Position numbers and translations under genes: made by a program
Shown: piece after piece, positions 54,416 to 62,016 of the stretch
Layout: each line of letters starts with the position of its first letter
How positions within the stretch are numbered: the first letter of the stretch is position 1
Source: Bacteroidota bacterium
GTDB lineage: Bacteria > Bacteroidota > Ignavibacteria > Ignavibacteriales > Melioribacteraceae
Direction: 5' to 3'
DNA length: 64,000 bases
Assembly (NCBI GenBank): GCA_018818165.1
Contig: JAHISP010000070.1
Coordinates: 1 to 64,000, forward strand
The notes under the pieces: generated by a model
What the model saw: the letters and a program-made list of their open reading frames with translations, nothing else
Databases searched by the model: none
What the model was told of the DNA's origin: nothing

Positions 54416-54886
54416 ATGACAAATATTGAAAAAATAAATTCAAAACTAAACGAAAATTTTGCTGAAAAAGGTTTTCGACTAACTGCCCCAAGAAAAGCAG
54501 TTTTAAGTATATTAAGCCAAAACATGAATCATCCAACAGTGGAGGAAATTTATTTACAAGTTCATGAAAATTATCCATCAATAGGGATGATGACTGTTTA
54601 TCGTACTTTAGATTTATTGGTTGAGTGGGGAGTTGTTCATAAATTTGATTTTAGCGAAGGTAAAGCAAGATATGAATTAATTGATCATCCAGATGGAATT
54701 GGGCACCATCATCATTTGATTTGTCATAATTGCAAAAAGATAATTAACTATACTGATTTTATTGATGAAGAATTTAAATTTATTACAAAACTTGAAAAAC
54801 AGTTAAGTAAAAAACATAAGTTTCAAATTACAAAACATATTATTGAATTTTACGGTGTATGTGATAGTTGTGTTATTAATAATTAA
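54416..54886 (+). CDS. Fur-family metal-dependent regulator
   Basis: 156 aa. Winged helix in the first ~85 residues (FRLTAPRKAVLSILSQ, MMTVYRTLDLLVEWGVV), then the dimer domain with a GHHHHLICHNCKK motif (His97-100, Cys103, Cys106) and a second CXXC (Cys149, Cys152) for structural zinc. Whether it senses Fe, Zn, Mn or peroxide cannot be judged from sequence; the iron-type box upstream supports Fe-Fur or PerR types. It heads the plus-strand run of eight genes, with the next gene after 14 bases. Confidence 0.9.
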   Translation: MTNIEKINSKLNENFAEKGFRLTAPRKAVLSILSQNMNHPTVEEIYLQVHENYPSIGMMTVYRTLDLLVEWGVVHKFDFSEGKARYELIDHPDGIGHHHHLICHNCKKIINYTDFIDEEFKFITKLEKQLSKKHKFQITKHIIEFYGVCDSCVINN

Positions 54887-54900
54887 GCATGGAGGATAAA

Positions 54901-55191
54901 ATGCCAAATAGAAATCAAATGGGACCAAGTGGAATGGGACCAATGACAGGAAGAGGAATGGGAATTCAAGAAAGAAGAGGTTTTAATAGAGGATTTAATT
55001 CAGGTTATGGGCGAGGATGTGGTTATGGCAGAGGAAATGGTTTTGGAAGAGGATTTGGATTTGGATATGGAATGCAACTAAATTCAAATGCCAATAATGC
55101 AAATCTATCTCAAAAGGAATTTTTGGAAAATGAATTAAAAATAATGAAAGAACAAGTTGTGCGGCTTGAAGAACAGCTTGGAGAGGTCTAA
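54901..55191 (+). CDS. DUF5320-like Gly/Arg/Met-rich protein
   Basis: About 96 residues: PNRNQMGPSGMGPMTGRGMG at the start, then a Gly/Arg/Phe-rich central part (RRGFNRGFNSGYGRGCGYG) and a C-terminal coiled coil (LSQKEFLENELKIMKEQVVRLEEQ). That layout is DUF5320. An earlier in-frame ATG (54889) exists, but GGAGG at 54892-54896 fits the ATG at 54901. DUF5320 genes are often beside metal-related or NifB/NifX-type genes in anaerobes, from memory. One Cys and many Met could bind a soft metal. Confidence 0.8.
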   Translation: MPNRNQMGPSGMGPMTGRGMGIQERRGFNRGFNSGYGRGCGYGRGNGFGRGFGFGYGMQLNSNANNANLSQKEFLENELKIMKEQVVRLEEQLGEV

Positions 55192-55286
55192 AAAAAGAAT
55201 TTGAATTTAAGTATAAAATTGATTTGATGACTATTCTGGAAAAAGACTAATTTATAGAATTGGAAATGTTAGGATGGAAAGGGTAA

Positions 55287-56327
55287 ATGATTAAAATGCT
55301 AATTGAAGTTTTGCCAATAGTAAAACAAGCACTAATGATAACAGGCTTTGTCTTTGTGATGATGCTAATTATTGAATATGTTAATGTTCAAACAAAAGGT
55401 CTCTGGCAAAATAATATTTCGCAAAGCAAGTGGAAACAATATGCATTTGCTGCGTTTCTAGGGGCAATTCCTGGATGTTTAGGAGCTTTTACTGCAGTAG
55501 CATTGTATTCACACAGATTAATTTCTTTTGGTGCAATTGTAACGGCAATGATTGCAACTAGTGGTGACGAAGCTTTTGTAATGCTGGCAATGTTTCCTTT
55601 GCAAGCATTAGGTATAACTTTACTTATTTCAGTAGTTGGAGTTTTAAGTGGTTATTTAGCGGATAAAATTCCCTACTTCACAAAACTAAGTGACAAATTT
55701 GCTGAAAATAAATTTCCACTTCACGAAGAGGAAAAATGCGAATGCTTTACAGTGGGAAATATTTTTGCACAATTAAAAAATCCTTCTTTTTACAGAATTA
55801 ACATTGTTGTTTTAATTTCAATATTTTTGATAGCAGTTGGAAGTGGAATGCTAGCAGGCAATGCAGAACTTTGGATTAAAATTACAATTATTTCAGTTGT
55901 TTCAATTTCTTTATTTATTGTTTTAACAGTACCAGAGCATTTTCTTAAAGAACATCTTTGGGATCATATTGTAAAAGTTCATATACTAAGAATATTTTTA
56001 TGGACTTTTGGAACGCTTTTTGTAATTCATTTTGCTATGAATTATTTTGATATTAATTCCTTTATTGAAAATAATATGTTTGTTATTTTAATTATAGCTG
56101 TGCTAATTGGGGTTATTCCAGAATCAGGACCACATTTAATTTTTGTAACACTTTTTGCTGCTGGAACAATACCTTTAAGTGTTCTTGTTGCAAGCTCCAT
56201 TTCACAAGATGGACATGGAATGATTCCATTATTAGCAGAATCTAAATTAAGCTTTCTTTCAGTTAAAGCAGTAAATATAGTAGTAGCATTAATAGTTGGT
56301 GGTTCTATTCTTCTTTTAGGTCATTAA
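55287..56327 (+). CDS. Putative 10-TM heavy-metal exporter (ArsP_2 / manganese-transporter-like)
   Basis: 346-aa integral membrane protein, about ten hydrophobic segments. FLGAIPGCLGAFTAVALYSH and IGVIPESGPHLIFVTLFAAG form an inverted pair of related halves: 'G-x-I-P-G/E' motifs near the middle of each, as in the ArsP_2 family. A cytosolic loop has CECF. Known homologues are annotated as arsenic or manganese exporters; the ion is not determined. It is 95 bases downstream of the DUF5320 gene. The DAIVTAMIATSGDEAFVMLAMFP segment carries conserved acidic residues inside a helix, suitable for cation transport. Confidence 0.8.
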   Translation: MIKMLIEVLPIVKQALMITGFVFVMMLIIEYVNVQTKGLWQNNISQSKWKQYAFAAFLGAIPGCLGAFTAVALYSHRLISFGAIVTAMIATSGDEAFVMLAMFPLQALGITLLISVVGVLSGYLADKIPYFTKLSDKFAENKFPLHEEEKCECFTVGNIFAQLKNPSFYRINIVVLISIFLIAVGSGMLAGNAELWIKITIISVVSISLFIVLTVPEHFLKEHLWDHIVKVHILRIFLWTFGTLFVIHFAMNYFDINSFIENNMFVILIIAVLIGVIPESGPHLIFVTLFAAGTIPLSVLVASSISQDGHGMIPLLAESKLSFLSVKAVNIVVALIVGGSILLLGH

Positions 56328-56354
56328 AATTATATAACAAAATAATAGGGAGTT

Positions 56355-58211
56355 ATGTTAAAATTAAGAAATCAATTTATTCTAGCACCAGTAAAACTTG
56401 GATATAGCGACGGTACTGGAGTTGTTACTGAAAAGCACTTACATTACTACGATTTGAGAAGTAAACACATAGGAGCAGTAAATATAGAACCGCTTTATAT
56501 GGATGCAGGATTAAGAGAGTTACCAACTCAGCTTGGGATAGATAATGATAATAAAATTATAGGGTTAAAATCGTTTACTGAACTAATCCATAAAAATGGA
56601 GCAAAAGCTATAGCAAATATAAATCATGCTGGAAGAATGGCTAACCCAAAAATTCCAGAAAACTATTTCTGGTCATCAAGCAATATCCCTTGTCCAAACG
56701 GTGGTGCAACTCCAATTAAAATGAACAGAGAAATGATGGATAAGGTTAAAGTGATGTTCATAGAATCTTCAAAAAGAGCAGTTGCTTCAGGGTTTGATAT
56801 TATTGAAATTCAATTTGGGCACGGATATTTGCTTGCTCAATTTATTTCTTCAGATGTAAATGATAGAACAGATGAATATGGCGGAAGCTTTGAAAATAGA
56901 ATAAAATTCCCAATAGAAGTATTTAAAGCCGTTAGAGAAGCAGTTAAGGTTCCTATTATTGCACGTATTAGTGGCGATGAAATGATTCCAACTGGTTATC
57001 ACATAGATGAAATGATTAAATTTTCTAAAATATTAGAAACTGAAGGAATAGATGCAATACATGTTTCTGCTGGTTCAGCTTGCGCGACACCACCTTGGTT
57101 TTTCCAGCATATGTTTGTTCCTAAAGGGAAAACTTGGGAATTAGCAAGTAATATAAAGGAAAACGTAAAAGTACCAGTAATATTTGTTGGTAGAATTAAT
57201 TCAAAAAAAGATATAGAGTTTATAAAAAATAAATTCCAAGCTTATTATATTGCTATTGGCAGAGCAATGATTGCTGATCACAATTTTATAGGTAAATATT
57301 TAAAGTTAGTTGATGGTAATATTCGTCCTTGTTTAGCATGTGCCGAAGGTTGCTTAGGCGGAGTTAAAGCAGGCAAAGGTTTAGGCTGTGTAGTTAATCC
57401 ATTGGTAAACACAGGATTACCAGAAGTGGAAAAAGCCAAAGTTTCAAAAAGGTATGCAGTTATAGGAGGAGGGCTTGCTGGAATGGAAGCAGCAATCACA
57501 TTAAAAGAGCGTGGTCATCTTGTTGATCTCTTTGAAAAAAACGAACTGGGAGGACAATTTAATTTGGCTTATTTACCACCAAATAAGGAGAGTCTGAAAG
57601 AAATAGTGGAATATTTAACAAATGAAATTAAAGAACAAAATATAAATTTAATAAACAAAACTGCAACGGCTGCTGATTTTGAAAATAAAAAGTACGATGG
57701 AATTATTTTAGCAACAGGTGCGGTGCCATCTGTTCCTCCAATAAAAGGATTAAAAAAATATTATTGGACCGAGTTTTTAGAAGATTCACAATTACCTAAA
57801 AATAAAACTATTTTAGTTGTTGGTGGCGGACTTATTGGACTTGAAGTAGCTTCAAAATTGGTGGATGGAAATAACAATGTAATTATTGTTGAAATGCTTG
57901 ATGAAATTGCTCGTGATATGGAAATAATAGAAAAGGCAATGACTATTAAAAAATTACAAATGAAAAAAACAGAAATAATTACAAACCATAAAGTAGTTGA
58001 AGTTAATGGAAATAAAGTAATTATTATAGGGGATGGAATTATAAAAGAAATTAATGATGTAGATGAAATAGTAATTGCCGCTGGAATGAAAAGTTACATT
58101 CCATTTGAATATACAGGCAATACTCCAATTTATAAAATTGGAGATGCTCTTAAAGTGGGTAAAGCACAAGAAGCAATTCACGAAGCGTATGCATTAGCAT
58201 TAAATTTATAA
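56355..58211 (+). CDS. Old-yellow-enzyme / FAD / Fe-S oxidoreductase (2,4-dienoyl-CoA-reductase type)
   Basis: 618 aa. Residues 1-320: OYE-type FMN barrel (NHAGRMANPK near 90-105, FGHGYLLAQFISSDVNDRTDEYGGS near 150-180). Residues 324-345: RPCLACAEGCLGG...GLGC, a four-cysteine 4Fe-4S site. Residues ~365-618: FAD/NAD(P) domain with AVIGGGLAGMEAA and ILVVGGGLIGLEVA loops. The layout matches bacterial 2,4-dienoyl-CoA reductase and trimethylamine-dehydrogenase relatives, but substrate is unknown. It starts 27 bases after the exporter gene. Confidence 0.9.
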   Translation: MLKLRNQFILAPVKLGYSDGTGVVTEKHLHYYDLRSKHIGAVNIEPLYMDAGLRELPTQLGIDNDNKIIGLKSFTELIHKNGAKAIANINHAGRMANPKIPENYFWSSSNIPCPNGGATPIKMNREMMDKVKVMFIESSKRAVASGFDIIEIQFGHGYLLAQFISSDVNDRTDEYGGSFENRIKFPIEVFKAVREAVKVPIIARISGDEMIPTGYHIDEMIKFSKILETEGIDAIHVSAGSACATPPWFFQHMFVPKGKTWELASNIKENVKVPVIFVGRINSKKDIEFIKNKFQAYYIAIGRAMIADHNFIGKYLKLVDGNIRPCLACAEGCLGGVKAGKGLGCVVNPLVNTGLPEVEKAKVSKRYAVIGGGLAGMEAAITLKERGHLVDLFEKNELGGQFNLAYLPPNKESLKEIVEYLTNEIKEQNINLINKTATAADFENKKYDGIILATGAVPSVPPIKGLKKYYWTEFLEDSQLPKNKTILVVGGGLIGLEVASKLVDGNNNVIIVEMLDEIARDMEIIEKAMTIKKLQMKKTEIITNHKVVEVNGNKVIIIGDGIIKEINDVDEIVIAAGMKSYIPFEYTGNTPIYKIGDALKVGKAQEAIHEAYALALNL

Positions 58212-58229
58212 AATTAGCTTGAGTAGAAT

Positions 58230-58679
58230 ATGACAAAGAAAACAAAAATTGGAATAATAATTTGCGATCGTTATAAAACATGCGCAGGTGGTAAATGTTT
58301 TAGAGCAATGTACAATAGAGAAGGTGCTTTTGATATTTACTCAAAAGATGAAGATGTTGAATTGGTTGGTTATACAACTTGTGGCGGATGCCCAGGTGGA
58401 AATATTGAATATGCTCCCGAAGAAATGAAAAAAAATGGAGCAGAAGTTATTCATCTCGCTACTGGGTTGGTTGTTGGATATCCTCCTTGCCCTTATCTGG
58501 AAGACTTCCAAAAATTTATTCCAGAAAAATATGGGATGAAAGTTGTTGTAGGAACTCATCCAATTCCAGAAAAATATTATGAGACACATACAAATTTAGG
58601 AACTTGGAAAAACGAAAAATGGAATGATTTAACTGCTCCAACATTAAAAGCTAAAGAAACTCGATTAGCATACGACTAA
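58230..58679 (+). CDS. CGGC-domain protein
   Basis: 149 aa. Residues 1-60: IGIIICDRYKTCAGGKCFRA (Cys12, Cys18, Cys23) and TTCGGCPGG (CGGC at 51-54); residues 80-90: GYPPCPYLEDF. The arrangement is the CGGC domain, a putative metal-binding domain. No signal peptide. The gene is 18 bases after the oxidoreductase gene. In family members the CGGC motif is thought to bind a metal, as yet unproven. Confidence 0.88.
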   Translation: MTKKTKIGIIICDRYKTCAGGKCFRAMYNREGAFDIYSKDEDVELVGYTTCGGCPGGNIEYAPEEMKKNGAEVIHLATGLVVGYPPCPYLEDFQKFIPEKYGMKVVVGTHPIPEKYYETHTNLGTWKNEKWNDLTAPTLKAKETRLAYD

Positions 58680-58693
58680 ATTTAAGGAAGTTA

Positions 58694-59473
58694 ATGAAGC
58701 TCACTATCTTAACGGAAAATGTAGCTGGTGGAATTTGTGCCGCAGAACATGGTTTATCATATTTAATAGAATATGATAAACAAAAAATATTATTTGATGT
58801 TGGGCATTCCAATATTTTTTTGCAAAATGCTAAATTGCTAAATATAAATATTGATGAAGTGAAAACTGTTGTATTAAGCCATGGCCATTGGGACCATGGC
58901 AATGGCTTAAAATATTTGAAAGATAAAACTCTCATTTGCCATTCAGGAGCCTTTATTAAAAGATACAGAAAAGGCGGTACTGAAAATATAGGATTAGAAG
59001 AGACTTTTAATGAATTAAAGAATAGATTTAAAATAATAAAATTAATAGAGCCTTACTTAATTTCAGATAAAATTATATATCTTGGTGAAATACCACGACA
59101 CAATTCGTTTGAATCACAAACAACAACATTTGTTGATGAAAATCGTAATGATGATTTCGTGCTTGATGATTCTGCCCTTGCTGTTACTGTTGGAAATGAA
59201 TTAGTAGTCATTTCAGCTTGTTCTCATTCTGGTATTTGTAACATTGTTGAACATGCTAAACTCGTAACAGGAATTGAAAAAGTAAAAGCAGTATTTGGTG
59301 GCTTCCATTTAAAAGAAAATAATTATCAGACGAAAGAAACAATAAATTATTTTAAGAAAAATAATATAAACGAAATTCATCCATCTCATTGCACGGAATT
59401 ACCTGCATTGGTGGAATTTTATAATGTGTTCAAAATAAAACAAGTTAAGACTGGGATGGTTTTTCATTTATAG
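58694..59473 (+). CDS. MBL-fold metallohydrolase (COG1237 type)
   Basis: 259 aa. HGHWDH at 63-68 (di-metal site), SACSHSG (about 175-181) and GGFHL (about 204-208) are the ligand-bearing segments. The order is that of COG1237, close to proteins named after methanopterin synthesis (dihydropterin-ribosylaminobenzene phosphate synthase); that name should not be taken literally. It starts 14 bases after the CGGC gene. The IPRHNSFE segment between core strands is a family feature. Confidence 0.88.
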   Translation: MKLTILTENVAGGICAAEHGLSYLIEYDKQKILFDVGHSNIFLQNAKLLNINIDEVKTVVLSHGHWDHGNGLKYLKDKTLICHSGAFIKRYRKGGTENIGLEETFNELKNRFKIIKLIEPYLISDKIIYLGEIPRHNSFESQTTTFVDENRNDDFVLDDSALAVTVGNELVVISACSHSGICNIVEHAKLVTGIEKVKAVFGGFHLKENNYQTKETINYFKKNNINEIHPSHCTELPALVEFYNVFKIKQVKTGMVFHL

Positions 59474-59532
59474 TGTTTCGATAATCAATTGATTTTATTT
59501 ACTCATGCTGTTAAAAATATTTTAAGGAAATA

Positions 59533-60021
59533 ATGCAAACAATAACATACGAGCCAATTGGAATTATTCACTCGGAATTTATTAAACCGAAGGGAGTGCC
59601 TATTCAACCAACTGGAGCAAATATGGCAAAGGGAAGTATTGATTTGTTTCCCAAATATATTGAAGGATTAAAAGATTTAGATGGATTCTCGCATATTATT
59701 TTATTATACCATTTCCATTTATCAAAAATACCAGAGTTAATTGTAAATCCTTATATGGATAATGAAGAAAAACACGGAATATTTGCAACACGCGCTCCAA
59801 GCAGACCAAATAGTATTGGGCTTTCTATTGTTAAACTAATTGGTATTGAGAAAAATATTTTATTTATTCAAGATGTAGACATTGTGGATGGCACACCTCT
59901 ACTAGATATTAAACCATATATTTCAAAATTTGATTTACGGGAAAATGTAAAAATCGGCTGGCTAAATAAAAATATTCATAAACTATCCGAAACTAAAGAT
60001 GATGAAAGGTTTACAAATTAA
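59533..60021 (+). CDS. trmO: tRNA (t6A37) N6-methyltransferase TrmO (TsaA family)
   Basis: 162 aa. YEPIGIIHSEFIKPKGVPIQ at the start, then YHFH, ATRAPSRPNSIGLSIVKL and DGTPLLDIKPYI are the TrmO/TsaA beta-barrel signature. In E. coli it methylates t6A37 of certain tRNAs with SAM. The family also occurs in anaerobes next to metal and cofactor genes, so the local role may differ. It is 60 bases behind the MBL gene. Confidence 0.9.
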   Translation: MQTITYEPIGIIHSEFIKPKGVPIQPTGANMAKGSIDLFPKYIEGLKDLDGFSHIILLYHFHLSKIPELIVNPYMDNEEKHGIFATRAPSRPNSIGLSIVKLIGIEKNILFIQDVDIVDGTPLLDIKPYISKFDLRENVKIGWLNKNIHKLSETKDDERFTN

Positions 60022-60145
60022 TGTTGGAAGGGTTAAGTTTACCGAAAATATTACTACACATTTCTTGAAGGAAAAAATTCAGAACTAATAATTGTAATGG
60101 TAAAAAGAACTAAAATTTAATATATAAATTATAATTGAGATAAAA

Positions 60146-61108
60146 ATGGCAATAGTATTTGGCCCAGTTCCATCTAGGCGATTAGGAAGAAGTTTGGGTA
60201 TTAATAATATTCCACCAAAGGAGTGTTCGTATGCCTGTGTTTACTGTCAACTTGGAAACACAATAAAATTAAAAGTTGTTAGAGAGGAATTTTATACAAC
60301 AGAACAGATTGTTGAAGAAACTAAAGAGTTGATTAATAAAGTCAATTCAGAAAACAACAAAATAAATTATCTTACCATTGTTCCAGATGGTGAACCAACA
60401 CTTGACCCAAATTTAGGCAAAACGATTAGGGCATTGAAACGATTTAATATTAAAATTGCGGTTATCACTAATTCATCATTATTAGATAACAAGAGTGTTA
60501 GAAATGATTTACTAGAGGCTGATTGGGTTTCGGTAAAAGTTGATGCAATTTCGGAAAATGTTTGGCGTGAAATTGATAGACCACATGGAAAGTTAAATCT
60601 CCAATCTATTTTAAGTGGGGTAAAATTATTTGCAGCCGAGTTTCCAAATTACTTGGCCGTTGAAACAATGTTGGTAAAAGGAATTAATGATTCTGGTGAT
60701 GAAGTTAGGAAAATATCAAAATATGTTAAGTCATTAAACCCCAATAAAGTATATATATCAATTCCAACAAGACCGCCAGCAGAAACAAATGTTGAATCAC
60801 CTAATAAAGAAAGTTTAAATATGGCTTATCAGATATTTGCTACTCAGGGCTTAAACGTTGAACTGAATACTGGTTATGAAGGAAATGAATTTTCATCAAC
60901 AGGGAATTTAGGTGAAGATATTTTAAATATTACTGCAGTTCATCCAATGAGAAAAGATGCTGTTGAAGATTTAATAAAAAAAAATAATGGTAGTTGGGAA
61001 GCCATTAATTATCTTGTGGAATCTGGCAAGCTATTAAAATCGGAATTTAATGGGAGCATATTTTATATGAGAAACTTAAAAGAATGGAGAAAAAATAAAA
61101 ACAACTAG
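60146..61108 (+). CDS. Radical SAM protein (COG0731-like)
   Basis: 320 aa. GPVPSRRLGRSLGINNIPPKEC leads into the cluster-binding CSYACVYC motif (Cys27, Cys31, Cys34; CX3CX2C). The GEPTLDP motif (about residue 90) and the later ETMLVKGIND segment support COG0731, with the Trp-Arg wyosine-type relatives. Product unknown. It is the last plus-strand gene of the run, 125 bases after trmO. The SAM comes from the metK pool; no relation to the AMMECR1-MEMO type (COG1180) radical SAM enzyme was seen. Confidence 0.85.
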   Translation: MAIVFGPVPSRRLGRSLGINNIPPKECSYACVYCQLGNTIKLKVVREEFYTTEQIVEETKELINKVNSENNKINYLTIVPDGEPTLDPNLGKTIRALKRFNIKIAVITNSSLLDNKSVRNDLLEADWVSVKVDAISENVWREIDRPHGKLNLQSILSGVKLFAAEFPNYLAVETMLVKGINDSGDEVRKISKYVKSLNPNKVYISIPTRPPAETNVESPNKESLNMAYQIFATQGLNVELNTGYEGNEFSSTGNLGEDILNITAVHPMRKDAVEDLIKKNNGSWEAINYLVESGKLLKSEFNGSIFYMRNLKEWRKNKNN

Positions 61109-61214
61109 AACCTACTTTAAACAAAAAATTTAGTTGTTAGATTAAAAATAATTTTCATGTCTTAGAAATATTATTATTGGATAATTGTTGGCTTTGAAAA
61201 TAGTTAAGATTAAA

Positions 61215-61238
61215 ATAGGCGTTCAAAAGAACGCCTAT
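61215..61238. terminator. Hairpin between converging genes
   Basis: Perfect 10-bp stem: ataggcgttc (61215-61224), loop aaaa, gaacgcctat (61229-61238). On the minus strand it is followed by TTTTAATCTT, so it terminates the DUF2147 gene; the plus-strand tail is weak. Confidence 0.8.
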
Positions 61239-61251
61239 AAAATGTTAAGTG

Positions 61252-61704
61252 CTATATTTCGCCAGTATATCTAATCCATTCTTGCGTACGATAGAAAAAG
61301 GCAATGTAACCACGAACTTGTAATTTCCCGTTTTCAACCCATAGTTTACAGTCGTAAGTTTTACCTTTTTTAGGATCAAGAATTTCACCGTCATTCCATT
61401 CCTCGTCATCAAGAACCATATCTTTAATAATTGTCATTCCAAGAATTTTTTTATTTTTCCTTGCATCATCATCATCACATTTGTCACAAATTGGGTCAGG
61501 ATCTTCGCCTGGTTTCCTAAATAACTTTACAATATCTCCATAAAGTTTTCCGTCTTTCAAATATATTTTTACAACAGATTTTGGATTTCCAGTTTCGTCA
61601 TCAATAGATTTCCATAATCCAGTAATTTCTTCATGTTGAGCAAATATAGTATTCGAAAGTAATAAGAATATAATAGATGCCGATAATATAAATAGTCGTT
61701 TCAT
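61252..61704 (-). CDS. DUF2147-domain exported protein
   Basis: 150 aa with signal peptide (LSASIIFLLLSNTIFAQ). GLWKSIDDETGNPKSVVKIY starts the domain, ILGMTIIKDM and GKTYDCKLWV are central, and the ending is RTQEWIRY; these are DUF2147 features (8-stranded barrel, exported). The acidic Cys-containing loop DPICDKCDDDD may bind a metal or form a disulfide. Function unknown. Confidence 0.88.
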   Translation of the reverse strand: MKRLFILSASIIFLLLSNTIFAQHEEITGLWKSIDDETGNPKSVVKIYLKDGKLYGDIVKLFRKPGEDPDPICDKCDDDDARKNKKILGMTIIKDMVLDDEEWNDGEILDPKKGKTYDCKLWVENGKLQVRGYIAFFYRTQEWIRYTGEI

Positions 61705-61771
61705 TCTTTCTCCTTTGTTATCAAAGTGTTATTGGATTGTGCAAAATATGAATTTTTAGATACTTCTCAAA

Positions 61772-61907
61772 GAGCAATGTTGTCAACTTAAGCTCTTGTC
61801 TTTCCGTGGTGTTCCTACACGGAATCTTTTTAATCGAAAAGATACCCGATGAAAATATTCGGGAATGACACTCTACAAAAACATTACATTAAGTTGAAAG
61901 CATTGCT
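61772..61907 (-). mobile_element. MITE-like interspersed repeat, copy 3
   Basis: 136 bases with inverted ends: gagcaatgttgtcaactta at the left and ttaagttgaaagcattgctc (to 61907) at the right. On the minus strand it reads end, GTCATTCCCGAATATTTTC, core with GATTCCGTGTAGGAAC, end. It is the copy with both ends intact. It lies between the divergent DUF2147 and PPIase genes. Confidence 0.75.
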
Positions 61908-62016
61908 CAGAGAGCTGAAATTTAAAACTAATTTTGTTTATCAATTAGAGTGATAGTTTTGTTAATTTAGAATTTAGTAAAGAAATTAATTAGTAAATAA
62001 TAAATAAGGATGTTTT

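Noticed and set aside
60146-61108. Radical SAM enzyme as missing member of the AMMECR1-MEMO trio
   Set aside because: Its CX3CX2C motif with GPVPSRRLGRSLG lead is COG0731-like, not the PflA-like COG1180 type, and it is 52 kb away.
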